64,000 nt of DNA from Pseudomonadota bacterium (GTDB lineage: Bacteria > Pseudomonadota > Gammaproteobacteria > Burkholderiales > Burkholderiaceae_C). The notes under the pieces were generated by a model, which saw only the letters and a program-made list of their open reading frames with translations, was not told the DNA's origin and made no database searches. Each line of letters starts with the position of its first letter. The stretch's first letter is position 1. The stretch is taken from assembly GCA_963205115.1 (NCBI GenBank), contig CAUJHV010000061.1:1-64000 (forward strand), read 5' to 3'. Of this stretch, positions 54,870 to 64,000 are shown in pieces. The position numbers and the translations under genes are program-made.

Positions 54870-56051
54870 TCAGAAGGTGGGAATGCCGGTGATGGCGCGG
54901 CCCAGGATCAGCGCGTGGATGTCGTGCGTGCCTTCGTAGGTGTTGACGACTTCCAGGTTGACCAGGTGGCGCGCCACGCCGAATTCGTCGCTGATGCCGT
55001 TGCCGCCCATCATGTCGCGCGCCAGGCGGGCGATGTCCAACGCCTTGCCGCAGCTGTTGCGCTTGAGGATGCTGGTGATCTCGACGGCGGCCGGACCTTC
55101 GTCCTTCATGCGGCCCAGCCGCAGGCAGCCCTGCAGGCCCAGCGAGATGTCGGTCAGCATGTCGGCCAGCTTCTTCTGGATCAGCTGGTTGGCCGCCAGC
55201 GGCTTGCCGAACTGCTTGCGGTCCAGCACGTACTGGCGCGCGCGGTGGAAGCAGTCTTCGGCCGCGCCCAGCGCGCCCCAGGCGATGCCGTAGCGCGCGC
55301 TGTTCAGGCAGGTGAACGGGCCCTTGAGGCCGCGCACATCCGGGAACGCGTTTTCCTCGGGGCAGAAGACCTCGTCCATCACGATCTCGCCGGTGATGCT
55401 GGCGCGCAGGCCCACCTTGCCGTGGATCGCTGGGGCGCTCAAGCCCTTCCAGCCCTTCTCGAGCACGAAGCCGCGGATCGCGCCTTCGTCGTCCTTGGCC
55501 CAGACGACAAAGACATCGGCGATCGGCGAGTTGCTGATCCACATCTTGCTGCCGCTCAAGCTGTAGCCGCCGGCCACCTTCTTCGCCCGCGTGATCATGC
55601 TGGCGGGGTCCGAGCCGTGGTTGGGTTCGGTCAGGCCGAAGCAGCCGATCCATTCACCCGTGGCGAGCTTCGGCAGGTATTTCTGGCGCGTGACCTCGTT
55701 GCCAAATTCGTAGATCGGCACCATCACCAACGACGACTGCACGCTCATCATGCTGCGGTAGCCGGAGTCCACACGCTCCACTTCGCGCGCGATCAGGCCG
55801 TAGCAGACGTAGTTCATGCCGGCGCCGCCGTACTGCTCGGGGATGGTGGGGCCCAGCAGGCCGAGCTCGCCCATCTCGCGGAAGATGGCCGGGTCGGTGG
55901 TCTCGTTGCGGAAGGCCAGCTGCACACGCGGCGCCAGCTTGTCCTGGCAATAGGCCTGGGCGGCGTCGCGCACCGCGCGCTCGTCGGCCGTCAGCTGGTC
56001 GTCCAGCAGGAAAGGGTCTTGCCACTGGAAGGTGGCCTTGGGGGATGCCAT
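54870..56051 (-). CDS. gcdH: Glutaryl-CoA dehydrogenase
   Basis: 393 residues, acyl-CoA dehydrogenase fold. FQWQDPFLLDDQLTADERAV is the GCDH start, then PTIPEQYGGAGMNYVCYGLI, FGLTEPNHGSDPASM (FAD/substrate), KMWISNSPIADVFVVW, and the catalytic glutamate E373 in VVNTYEGTHDIHALIL. GcdH oxidises and decarboxylates glutaryl-CoA to crotonyl-CoA, linking lysine and aromatic breakdown to beta-oxidation. It is last in the minus-strand catabolic cluster, 66 bases from the RidA gene, and would take the dicarboxylic product if the pathway ends in glutaryl-CoA. Confidence 0.93.
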   Translation of the reverse strand: MASPKATFQWQDPFLLDDQLTADERAVRDAAQAYCQDKLAPRVQLAFRNETTDPAIFREMGELGLLGPTIPEQYGGAGMNYVCYGLIAREVERVDSGYRSMMSVQSSLVMVPIYEFGNEVTRQKYLPKLATGEWIGCFGLTEPNHGSDPASMITRAKKVAGGYSLSGSKMWISNSPIADVFVVWAKDDEGAIRGFVLEKGWKGLSAPAIHGKVGLRASITGEIVMDEVFCPEENAFPDVRGLKGPFTCLNSARYGIAWGALGAAEDCFHRARQYVLDRKQFGKPLAANQLIQKKLADMLTDISLGLQGCLRLGRMKDEGPAAVEITSILKRNSCGKALDIARLARDMMGGNGISDEFGVARHLVNLEVVNTYEGTHDIHALILGRAITGIPTF

Positions 56052-56117
56052 GGGGAATGCTCCGGATCGATTCAGGTGAACGGAAGGCGGGAAGTGGCGC
56101 GATTGTCGCGGCCCGGC

Positions 56118-56528
56118 TTACTCGGGTACGACGGCCGTGACTTCGATCTCCACCACGGCGGCGTCTTCCATCAGCGCAACCACCTGTACCGCGGCCATGG
56201 CCACGGCGTAGTTGCCGATCAGCTCGCGGTACTGCGCACCGATCTCGCGGCCGGCGGCCAGGTAGGCCTTCTTGTCGGTGACGTACCAGGTCATGCGCAC
56301 GATGTGCTCGGGCTTGGCGCCGGCCGCGGCCAGCACGGCCACGACGTTCTGCAGCGCCACGCGTGTCTGCGGCACGATGCCGCCGTCGGGGAAACGGCCT
56401 TCGGCATCCCAGCCGACCATGCCGGCCACGAAGACCTGGCGTCCCTGGGCCGTGACGGCGGCGCTCACGCCGTTGGCATATCCCTTGGGGCGCGGCCAGC
56501 CGGGGGGCAGAAGGGCTTGATGGCTCAT
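56118..56528 (-). CDS. RidA-family deaminase in the catabolic cluster
   Basis: 136 residues. GRQVFVAGMVGWDAEGRFPD, QTRVALQNVVAVLAAAGAKP EH, RMTWYVTDKKAYLAAGREIG and VVEIEVTAVVPE fit the RidA fold; the Arg of RMTWYV is at the carboxylate-binding place. In a 2-aminobenzoyl-CoA pathway an enamine intermediate must lose ammonia, and this is the likely enzyme; a general imine-clearing role is the alternative. It lies between the acyl-CoA dehydrogenase and gcdH, on the same strand. Confidence 0.85.
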   Translation of the reverse strand: MSHQALLPPGWPRPKGYANGVSAAVTAQGRQVFVAGMVGWDAEGRFPDGGIVPQTRVALQNVVAVLAAAGAKPEHIVRMTWYVTDKKAYLAAGREIGAQYRELIGNYAVAMAAVQVVALMEDAAVVEIEVTAVVPE

Positions 56529-56644
56529 CGGGGGGTCTCCTGGGCAAGGCGGGGTGACAGCATACGGTGCGGACGAACGGGAGTACCTTCGCGCTGCCTG
56601 CGCCGGTATGAACCCTTCGGGCGGCCGGGCGGGCTCATCTCGGG

Positions 56645-57817
56645 TCAGGCGGCCGGCACGTGGGCGGCGAGCAGCTCACGCGCGATGATCAGCTGCTGCA
56701 CCTCGGTGGCGCCTTCGTAGATGCGCAGCGCGCGGATCTCGCGGTACAGGCTCTCGACGGCCTGGCCGCTGGTGACGCCCAGGCCGCCCCACATCTGCAC
56801 GGCGGCATCGATGACCTGCTGCGCGCCTTCGGTGGCGGCCATCTTGGCCATCGCGGCTTCGCGCGTGACCTTGCGGCCCTGGTCGCGCAGCCAGGCAGCG
56901 CGCGCCACCAGCAAGGCCGAGCTCTCGATGGTGGTGGCCATCTGCGCGAGCTTGGCCTGCGTGAGCTGGAAATCGGCCAGGCGTTGCCCGAACATCTTGC
57001 GCGAGACCGCGCGGTCCAGGCCTTCGTCCAGCGCGCGGCGCGCAAAGCCCAGTGCCGCGGCGGCCACCGAGGTGCGGAAGACATCCAGCGTGCGCATGGC
57101 GACCTTGAAGCCCTCGCCGGCCGCACCGATGCGGTGGCTCAGCGGCACGCGGCAGTTGACGAAGCGCAGCCGCGCCAGCGGGTGTGGCGCGATGACCTCG
57201 ATGCGCTCGGCGATGTCGAAGCCCGGCGTGCCGGCTTCGACGATGAAGGCACTCAGGCCGCGCGCGCCGGGCGCCTCGCTGGTGCGCACGAAGACGACGT
57301 ACAGGTCGGCGATGCCGCCGTTGCTGATCCAGGTCTTTTCGCCGTTCAGCACGGCATGGTCGCCGTCGATGTGTGCGGCGCAGGACAGCGCGGCCACGTC
57401 GCTGCCGGCATTGGGCTCGGACAGCGCGAAGGCCGCGATGGCGTCACCGCGTGCCACGCGCGGCAGCCACTCGGCCCGCTGCGCCTGCGTGCCGGCCAGC
57501 GAGATCGCCCCCGAGCCCAGGCCCTGCATCGCAAAGGCGAAGTCCGCCAGGCCGTTGTGGCGGGCCAGGGTTTCGCGGATCAGGCAGATCGAACGGGTAT
57601 CGATGGTCTCGGCCGCACCGCCGTGGGCCGTGCCGCCCACCGCGTGGCGCAGCCAGCCGGCGTCGCCCAGGCTGCGCACCAGCGCGCGGCATTGCGCGTC
57701 GACGTCGCTGCCGTGGGCGTCACGCACGTGCTCACGCGCCCAGGCATCCAGTGAAGTGGCCAGTTGGCGGTGGCGGTCTTCGAAGAAGGGCCAGTCGAGG
57801 TAGGTGGGGTCGGACAT
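56645..57817 (-). CDS. Acyl-CoA dehydrogenase of the catabolic cluster
   Basis: 390 residues from ATG 57817. GLGSGAISLAGTQAQRAEWL, FALSEPNAGSDVAAL, GEKTWISNGGIADLYVVFVR and the C-terminal ALRIYEGATEVQQLIIAREL are acyl-CoA dehydrogenase motifs; RIYEGATEVQ includes the catalytic base. The specific substrate is unknown. It follows the enoyl-CoA hydratase gene by 55 bases, so it likely acts on the ring-derived CoA thioester after reduction of the aromatic ring. Confidence 0.92.
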   Translation of the reverse strand: MSDPTYLDWPFFEDRHRQLATSLDAWAREHVRDAHGSDVDAQCRALVRSLGDAGWLRHAVGGTAHGGAAETIDTRSICLIRETLARHNGLADFAFAMQGLGSGAISLAGTQAQRAEWLPRVARGDAIAAFALSEPNAGSDVAALSCAAHIDGDHAVLNGEKTWISNGGIADLYVVFVRTSEAPGARGLSAFIVEAGTPGFDIAERIEVIAPHPLARLRFVNCRVPLSHRIGAAGEGFKVAMRTLDVFRTSVAAAALGFARRALDEGLDRAVSRKMFGQRLADFQLTQAKLAQMATTIESSALLVARAAWLRDQGRKVTREAAMAKMAATEGAQQVIDAAVQMWGGLGVTSGQAVESLYREIRALRIYEGATEVQQLIIARELLAAHVPAA

Positions 57818-57872
57818 GTGCGGCGTTTCCGTGGTGTGCGGCCGCCCGGGCGTGGCGCCGGGCGGTGTGGCG

Positions 57873-58729
<857 letters not shown>

Positions 58730-58733
<4 letters not shown>

Positions 58734-59236
58734 GGTTTTTTCTCCGTCGGGGTGTGCAGTGCGGTGGACAGTTGGCTGCGCAGCCGGCCCAGCAGGTCCA
58801 ACAGCTGGCGGCGGTCGCCGGCGGGCATGCCGGCAAAGAGCTCGACCACCCATTGCTCGTGCACGCCGGCGGCAGCCTCGAAGGCCTGACGGCCCTCGGG
58901 GGTGAGCCGCACACGCTGCGAGCGCCGGTCGTGCGGATCGCCTTCGCGCAGCACGTGGCCTTCCTTGACGAGTTCGTCGGTCAGGCCGGTGACGCTGCCG
59001 CCGGTGACCATCAGCCGGCGCGAGAGTTCCGACATGCGCAGCCCTTCGGGCATGCGGTGCAGCTGCGCCAGGTAATCGAAGCGCGACAGCGTCATGCCAA
59101 ATTCGGTGCGCAGGCGCTTGCGGATCTCGTTTTCGATCTCGGTGCTGCACGACAGCAGGCGCAGCCACAGGCGCAGCGCCTGGTGGTCATCGGGGGCGAT
59201 GCGGGCTTCGAGGCCGCTGCGCACGGGGGCGTCCAT
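58730..59236 (-). CDS. MarR-family transcriptional regulator of the cluster
   Basis: 168 residues from ATG 59236. The winged helix lies at about 40-120: MTLSRFDYLAQLHRMPEGLR, MSELSRRLMVTGGSVTGLTD and REGDPHDRRSQRVRLTPEGR, with the wing DPHDRRSQRV. The gene is second in the operon, two bases after the monooxygenase stop, and overlaps the hydratase start. MarR proteins of such clusters are released from the operator by a CoA-thioester ligand. A perfect palindrome in the operon promoter (61602-61619) is the best candidate for its binding site. Confidence 0.92.
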
Positions 59237-59238
59237 CG

Positions 59239-61584
59239 TCAGGCGGCGCCGCCAGACGCGTTGCCGGCGGCCGCTTTCTCGCGCAGGAACAGCGCTTCCA
59301 TCTGCGACTTGCCCGACACGTACTGGCGCGGCCAGGGCACGTCGGCGTAGCCGATCTTGGCCGCTTCGGTCAGCACCCACGCCGGGTTGGCCAGGTGCGG
59401 ACGCGCGATGGCGCACAAGTCCGCGCGGCCGGCGGCGATGATGCTGTTGACATGGTCGGCTTCGCTGATGGCGCCCACCGCGATGGTCGCGATGCCGGCT
59501 TCGTTGCGCACGCGGTCGGCAAAGGGCGTCTGGTACATGCGGCCGTAGGTGGGCTTCTGGTGCGCGCTGACCTGGCCCGAGGAGCAATCGATCATGTCCG
59601 CGCCGGCGGCCTTGAAGGCGCGCGCGATCTCGACCGCGTCGTCGGGCGTGATGCCGCCTTCGACCCAGTCGTGCGCCGAGATGCGCACCGACATCGGCTT
59701 GTCGGCCGGCCAGGCGGCGCGCACCGCGGCAAAGATTTCCAGCGGGTAGCGCAGCCGGTTCTGCAACGGGCCGCCGTAGTCGTCGCTGCGCCGGTTGGTC
59801 AGCGGCGAGATGAAGCTCGACAGCAGGTAGCCGTGCGCGCAGTGCAGCTCCAGCCAGTCGAAGCCGGCCGCGGCGGCGCGCTGCGTGGCGGCGACGAAGT
59901 CATCGCGCACGCGGTCCATGTCGGCGCGCGTCATCGGGTGGGGCAGGGGGCCGTCGTCGAGATAGGACACGGCCGATGCGGCCAGCAGCGGCCAGTTGCC
60001 GGCGGGCAGTGGCTGGTCCATGCCGCCGCCGGACCAGGGCACGCAGGTCGATCCCTTGGGCCCGGCGTGGCCCAGCTGGATCGCGATGCGGGCGTCGCTG
60101 TCGCGGTGCACGAAGTCGACGATGCGTGTCCACGCGGCCTGCTGCGCGTCGTTCCACAAACCGGGGCATCCCGGCGTGATGCGCGCATCGGGCGAGGTGC
60201 AGGTCATCTCGGCCACGACCATGCCCGCGCCGCCCAGCGCACGCGCGCCCAGGTGCACGAGGTGGAAGTCGCCCGGCACGCCGTCCTCGCAGGAATATTG
60301 CGCCATCGGCGAGACGACGACGCGGTTTTTCAGCGTCACGCTGCGCACCGTGTACGGCGTGAACATGGGCAGGACGGGCGGATGGCCGGGCCGCGACGGC
60401 ACGCCGGCCGAATGGGCAAACCAGCGCTCGAAATCGCCGAGCCACTTCGCATCGCGCAGCCGCAGGTTCTCGTGGCTGATGCGCTGGCTGCGCGTGAGCA
60501 TCGAGTACATGAACTGCTCGGGCGGCAGCACATCCGCGTAGCGGTGGCCGACCACCTCGAACCATTCCATCGCATTCCAGGCGGCGTTCTGCAGGCGCAG
60601 GGTTTCGATGCGGCGGGCTTCCTGGTAGTGCGTCAGCACGGTCTCGAGCTGGGCCGGGTCGTCGCCGTGGATCTTGAACTGGCGCACCAGCTCGATGCCG
60701 TCCTCGAAGGCCAGCTTGGTGCCCGAGCCGATGGCGAAGTGGGCCGTGTGCACCGCGTCGCCCATCAGCACCACGTGGCTGCCGTTGCGGTTTTTCAGCC
60801 ACCAGTGCTCGCACACCACGCGCTGGAAATTCAGCCAGGCCGAGCCGCGCAGGTGGCGCGCATTGGTCATCAGCCGTGCGCCCTTGAGGTTGTCGGCGAA
60901 GAGCTTTTCGCAGAAGTCGATGGAGCCCTGCTGGTCGGCCTTGTCCAGGCCGTGTGCAAGCCAGACGTGTTCCGGGCACTCGACGATGAAGGTCGTGGTC
61001 TGCTCGTCGAACTTGTAGATGTGCGCCTGGAACCAGCCGTGTTCGGTGCGCTGGAAATCGAAGGTGAAGGCGTCGTACAGGCGGTTGGTGCCCAGCCAGA
61101 TGTAGCGGTTCGGGCGCGTGACGATGTCGGGCTTGAAGACATCGGCGTACTTGCTGCGGATCTTCGAGTTGATGCCGTCGCTGGCGATGATGAGGTCGGC
61201 GTCGGCGTAGTCTTCGTCGTTGTCGGCCTCGGTCTCGAAGACCAGCTTGACGCCGGACTGCTCGCAATGGGCCTGCAGGATGTTCAGCAGCTTCTTGCGG
61301 CCGATGCCCACGAAGCCGTGCCCGCCCGAGCGGATGGTGCGTCCCTTGAACAGCAGCTCGATGTCGTCCCAGTGGTTGAAGGCCTCCTGGATCTCGTCGG
61401 CCGTGGGCTTGTCCCACAGGCGCATGTTGTCCATCGTGGCGTCGGAAAACACCACGCCCCAGCCGAAGGTGTCGTAGGCGCGGTTGCGTTCGACCACGGT
61501 GACGTCGTGGCGCGGATCCAGGCGCTTCATCAGCAGCCCGAAGTAGAGCCCCGCGGGTCCGCCACCCATGCACACGATCTTCAT
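59239..61584 (-). CDS. Bifunctional FAD monooxygenase/OYE reductase (2-aminobenzoyl-CoA or salicylyl-CoA 5-hydroxylase type)
   Basis: 781 residues, a fusion. The N-terminal half (1-390) is an aromatic flavin monooxygenase: VCMGGGPAGLYFGLLMKRLD, LIIASDGINSKIRSKYAD and GDAVHTAHFAIGSGTKLAFE. The C-terminal half (from about 400) is an Old-Yellow-Enzyme/2,4-dienoyl reductase: MFTPYTVRSVTLKNRVVVSP, HLGARALGGAGMVVAEMTCT, LHCAHGYLLSSFISPLTNRR and GAISEADHVNSIIAAGRADL. The known enzyme hydroxylates and partly reduces the ring of 2-aminobenzoyl-CoA or salicylyl-CoA. Substrate choice cannot be settled by eye; RidA and gcdH next to it favour 2-aminobenzoyl-CoA. Confidence 0.9.
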   Translation of the reverse strand: MKIVCMGGGPAGLYFGLLMKRLDPRHDVTVVERNRAYDTFGWGVVFSDATMDNMRLWDKPTADEIQEAFNHWDDIELLFKGRTIRSGGHGFVGIGRKKLLNILQAHCEQSGVKLVFETEADNDEDYADADLIIASDGINSKIRSKYADVFKPDIVTRPNRYIWLGTNRLYDAFTFDFQRTEHGWFQAHIYKFDEQTTTFIVECPEHVWLAHGLDKADQQGSIDFCEKLFADNLKGARLMTNARHLRGSAWLNFQRVVCEHWWLKNRNGSHVVLMGDAVHTAHFAIGSGTKLAFEDGIELVRQFKIHGDDPAQLETVLTHYQEARRIETLRLQNAAWNAMEWFEVVGHRYADVLPPEQFMYSMLTRSQRISHENLRLRDAKWLGDFERWFAHSAGVPSRPGHPPVLPMFTPYTVRSVTLKNRVVVSPMAQYSCEDGVPGDFHLVHLGARALGGAGMVVAEMTCTSPDARITPGCPGLWNDAQQAAWTRIVDFVHRDSDARIAIQLGHAGPKGSTCVPWSGGGMDQPLPAGNWPLLAASAVSYLDDGPLPHPMTRADMDRVRDDFVAATQRAAAAGFDWLELHCAHGYLLSSFISPLTNRRSDDYGGPLQNRLRYPLEIFAAVRAAWPADKPMSVRISAHDWVEGGITPDDAVEIARAFKAAGADMIDCSSGQVSAHQKPTYGRMYQTPFADRVRNEAGIATIAVGAISEADHVNSIIAAGRADLCAIARPHLANPAWVLTEAAKIGYADVPWPRQYVSGKSQMEALFLREKAAAGNASGGAA

Positions 61585-61601
61585 GAACTGCTCCGGTGAA
61601 G

Positions 61602-61619
61602 TACTTTGGATCCAAAGTA
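61602..61619. promoter_or_regulatory. Perfect 18-base palindrome, candidate MarR operator
   Basis: tactttggatccaaagta reads the same on both strands. It is 18-35 bases before the monooxygenase ATG and abuts gataat (minus strand, 61620-61625), a good -10 hexamer. Overlap of operator and core promoter fits repression by the MarR protein of the operon. It is the only perfect palindrome of this length that I noticed in the window. Confidence 0.8.
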
Positions 61620-61711
61620 ATTATCACCGAAGCCGCCAACCGGCCCACCCGAGGCATCCCTAGTCGGAGGATTGGGCGCGCCGCAGCGCCTCAGCGCCTG
61701 GACGGCGCCGC

Positions 61712-62782
61712 TCAGCGCGTCTTGCGCGCGCGGGCGATGGCCGAGCCCAGGTCGATCACGGCCATCGCGTAATAGGACGACCAGTTGTAGCGCGTGACCA
61801 CGTAGAAGTTCTGCGTGCCGGCGATGTGGCTGGCCGCCGCGTCGCCGTTCTGCAGCTCGACCAATGCCAGCGGCCCGGTGTGGGCCTGGCCGGCGGGCGA
61901 GAGCTCGGCGCCGAGTTCGGCCATCTGCGTGGCGGTGAAGCTGGGCAGGATGTCCGGCGCCAGCAGCCGTGCGCGAGAGCTCGTATCCACCGGCATCGCC
62001 ACGCTGTGGTGCGTGGGCATGCCGCGTGTCCAGCCGAAGGCGGCCAGGTAGTTGGCGACGCTGCCCACCACGTCGGCGCCGCTGCCGTGCAGGTCGATGC
62101 GGCCATCGCCGTCGAAATCGACCGCGTACTTGTTGAAGCTGCTGGGCATGAACTGCGGCAGGCCCGTGGCCCCCGCATACGAGCCGCGCAGTGAATCGGG
62201 CGCGATGCCCTGCTGCTGCGACAGGGCCAGCAGCTCTTCGAGCTCGGTGCGGAAAAACTCGCTGCGGTCGCGACGGCCCGGCGGGAAATCGAAGGCCAGC
62301 GTGGACAGCGCGTCGATCAGGCGGAAGTCGCCCATGATGCGGCCGTAGAAGGTTTCCACGCCCACGATGCCCACGACGATGTCGGGCGGCACGCCGAACT
62401 GTTCTTCGGCGCGATCCAGCCAGCTGGCGTGTGCGTCCCAGAAGCGCAGGCCGGCCTGGATGCGGCTGGTCTCGACGAAGCGCGCGCGGTAGGCCTGCCA
62501 GTTCTTGGCCGTGCCCACCGCCGGCGGCATGATCAGCCGCCGCACGACGGGCAACACCTGGGCCTGGCCCAGGTAGCGCTCGATCCAGGCGCGGTCCCAG
62601 CCGCGGCGCTCGGCCAGCTCGGCCGCAAATTGGGCGACGTCGGCGCGGCCGGCGTAGGTGACGGGTGCGGCTGTGCCCTGGCGGGCTGTCTGGCGGGCCG
62701 GGCGCGCGAAAGCCGGCGCGAAATTGGCGGCGCCGGCGCTGCCGACCAGCGTCCAGGCGATCAGGCGGCGGCGATGGATCAT
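61712..62782 (-). CDS. mltB: Lytic murein transglycosylase B
   Basis: 356 residues from ATG 62782, overlapping the transglutaminase stop (ATGA). MIHRRRLIAWTLVGSAGAAN is a twin-arginine-like or long Sec signal with no lipobox. Catalytic Glu is E143 in GIVGVETFYGRIMGDFR; SYAGATGLPQFMPSSFNKYA is the family core. Residues 222-233 (DFDGDGRIDLHG) form the EF-hand calcium loop known in E. coli Slt35. The C-terminus has QNFYVVTRYNWSSYYAMAVI. It cleaves peptidoglycan glycan strands in the periplasm. Confidence 0.92.
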   Translation of the reverse strand: MIHRRRLIAWTLVGSAGAANFAPAFARPARQTARQGTAAPVTYAGRADVAQFAAELAERRGWDRAWIERYLGQAQVLPVVRRLIMPPAVGTAKNWQAYRARFVETSRIQAGLRFWDAHASWLDRAEEQFGVPPDIVVGIVGVETFYGRIMGDFRLIDALSTLAFDFPPGRRDRSEFFRTELEELLALSQQQGIAPDSLRGSYAGATGLPQFMPSSFNKYAVDFDGDGRIDLHGSGADVVGSVANYLAAFGWTRGMPTHHSVAMPVDTSSRARLLAPDILPSFTATQMAELGAELSPAGQAHTGPLALVELQNGDAAASHIAGTQNFYVVTRYNWSSYYAMAVIDLGSAIARARKTR

Positions 62783-64000
62783 GCGTGTACGGCGGTCGTG
62801 GGTGCCTCTGCCGGCGCGGGCTGGACCTGCGCGGCAGCCTGGCGGAAACGCGACCACCAGCGCGGATCGAGCTTCGTGGCCGCGTGGCGCCCGTAGCGTG
62901 CGCTTTCGAGCTGCTCGAGCAGCTCGGCCAGCGGCTCGGCGGCGCTGCCCAGTTGCTCGCGCACGCGCTCGGCGCGGCGGCGCGGGCCTTCATGCATGGC
63001 CACCTCCACGCCCAGCTCGTGGAGCCGGCGTTGCACCCGCGCCTGCAGGCGCTGCCAGGGATCCTGCCGTTGACGGTCCCACAGCGCCCAGCCGGCCGCG
63101 GCGAGCGCGGCCATGCTCAGCAGGCCGGCCAGCACGTAGCTGAGATCGGCCCAGCTCGGCGACTGGAAGCCCAGGTGTTGCAGCAGATTGAACTGCTTGC
63201 CGCGGGAGTAGTTCAGGACCCATTGATTCCACTGATTATCGAAGCGCTCCCAGACCCCTTTGAGCTGCGTCAGCAGCTGCGGGCTGACGCGGTCCATCGC
63301 CTGCTCGACCAGGCCGCGCTGCGGTTGCAGCGCCTGGCTGCGGCGGATGCGCTCCGGCGCGACGCTGGCCGTGGGATCGGCGCGTATCCAGCCTTCGCCG
63401 GGCTGCCAGTATTCGGCCCAGGCGTGTGCGTGGCTCTGTCGCACGATCCACCAGCCGTCCACGGGCTCGGCGTCGGTGCCTTGGTAGCCCGTGACCAGGC
63501 GCGCGGGCACGCCCCAGCTGCGCATGATGATGACGAAGGTCGAGGCGAAGTGTTCGCAGAAACCCAGCTTGCGGTCGAGCCAGAACTCGTCGGCCGCGTC
63601 GTTGCCGTAGGCGCCGGGCTCCAGCGTGTAGGTGTAGCCGGCGGTGGCGATATGGTGGTTCAGCGCATCGGCCAGCGTGCGGGGATCGGCCTTGACCAGC
63701 CGGGGGTCCTCGCCGCGGAACTGCTGCGCCCAGGCCAGCAGGCGCGGGTTCGATCCGCCGGGCAGGGCGGTCAATGCATGCAGGCCGATGGCTTCGGTGC
63801 GCGGGCCGTGGCGGTGCAGCGGCCAGGCCTGGGCTTCGAAGCGCACACGGTCGGTCACGGGGAGGTTCAGCTGCCACTGCAGATCGGGGCGCAGGCTGGC
63901 CACGTAGCCTTCGATCTGCGGCGCGGCGTCGGTGCGGTCGGGCGTCAGCTCCAGCAGCGGCAGCAAGGTCATGCGGCTGGGCTCCAGCGTCACTTCATAG
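62779..64000 (-). CDS. Transglutaminase-like TgpA-family membrane protein, N-terminus cut by window edge
   Basis: The frame is open to the right edge, so only the C-terminal part, about 407 residues, is seen. The periplasmic transglutaminase triad is present: RKLGFCEHFASTF (Cys), RQSHAHAWAEYW (His) and WIRADPTASV (Asp). One membrane helix follows (LSYVLAGLLSMAALAAAGW), then a cytosolic DUF4129-like tail. The missing N-terminal part should hold the DUF3488 membrane helices. Family members are essential in Pseudomonas but the substrate is unknown. It overlaps mltB by four bases. Confidence 0.9.
   Translation of the reverse strand, partial: YEVTLEPSRMTLLPLLELTPDRTDAAPQIEGYVASLRPDLQWQLNLPVTDRVRFEAQAWPLHRHGPRTEAIGLHALTALPGGSNPRLLAWAQQFRGEDPRLVKADPRTLADALNHHIATAGYTYTLEPGAYGNDAADEFWLDRKLGFCEHFASTFVIIMRSWGVPARLVTGYQGTDAEPVDGWWIVRQSHAHAWAEYWQPGEGWIRADPTASVAPERIRRSQALQPQRGLVEQAMDRVSPQLLTQLKGVWERFDNQWNQWVLNYSRGKQFNLLQHLGFQSPSWADLSYVLAGLLSMAALAAAGWALWDRQRQDPWQRLQARVQRRLHELGVEVAMHEGPRRRAERVREQLGSAAEPLAELLEQLESARYGRHAATKLDPRWWSRFRQAAAQVQPAPAEAPTTAVHA

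Noticed and set aside
59900..61657. 585-residue open frame over the monooxygenase gene
   Set aside because: Alternate frame on the same strand as a clearly conserved fused enzyme; composition is biased and no motif is seen.

Overview
The window is high-GC DNA that looks like a betaproteobacterial chromosome of the order Burkholderiales. The evidence is an rpsF-priB-rpsR-rplI operon with priB, a divergent ppsR/ppsA pair, an aat-bpt N-end-rule pair, a five-gene Liv-type ABC operon, and a 2-aminobenzoyl-CoA-type monooxygenase/reductase cluster. No 16S gene is present, so genus cannot be read from the sequence.

Positions 1 to about 11798 are the right-hand part of a genomic island. It starts with an IS91-type element (tyrosine recombinase cut by the window edge, plus HUH transposase) and its non-coding tail. 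A tightly packed nine-gene minus-strand operon follows (9614 down to 2470): an unknown protein, an XRE-ImmA/IrrE regulator, a small SANT-like protein, a ThsB-like TIR protein, an Nmad2-like protein, a MazG-like pyrophosphohydrolase, a uracil-DNA-glycosylase-fold protein, a two-domain TIR protein and a SLOG protein. Seven of the nine genes are joined by 4-base stop/start overlaps or by gaps of about 20 bases or less. The content combines nucleotide sensing, nucleotide processing and NAD cleavage, so it reads as a composite immune system; this is the main candidate for a new system in the window. A hipB-hipA toxin-antitoxin pair closes the island. It ends in a 47-base copy of the 3' half of a tRNA-Arg(ACG) gene (attR), followed by what looks like the native terminator of that tRNA.

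From about 11800 on, the DNA is ordinary core or regional chromosome. It holds an S4 RNA-binding protein, a methyltransferase and a MAPEG protein; the minus-strand livG-livF-livK-livH-livM operon ending in a RidA gene; ppsR divergent from ppsA; a metallophosphoesterase and a kinase-Usp fusion; an MHS-family transporter with a small membrane protein; a DUF4212/sodium:solute symporter pair; the ribosomal operon; dnaB with a perfect DnaA box in front; an SOS-box-controlled dnaE2 without imuA/imuB beside it; a hydrolase, yaaA, a prolyl-4-hydroxylase-like enzyme and a small secreted Ala/Lys-rich protein; an MBL/beta-CASP nuclease, a hemerythrin, rhlE and a hybrid-type signalling pair; ettA; a very large zincin lipoprotein; and a ROK kinase with bpt and aat.

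The right end carries a catabolic cluster on the minus strand (monooxygenase/reductase, MarR, enoyl-CoA hydratase, acyl-CoA dehydrogenase, RidA, glutaryl-CoA dehydrogenase). Its promoter holds a perfect 18-base palindrome that is a strong candidate for the MarR operator. No CoA ligase is visible, so the substrate must be activated by an enzyme encoded elsewhere. The window ends in mltB and a transglutaminase gene cut by the edge.
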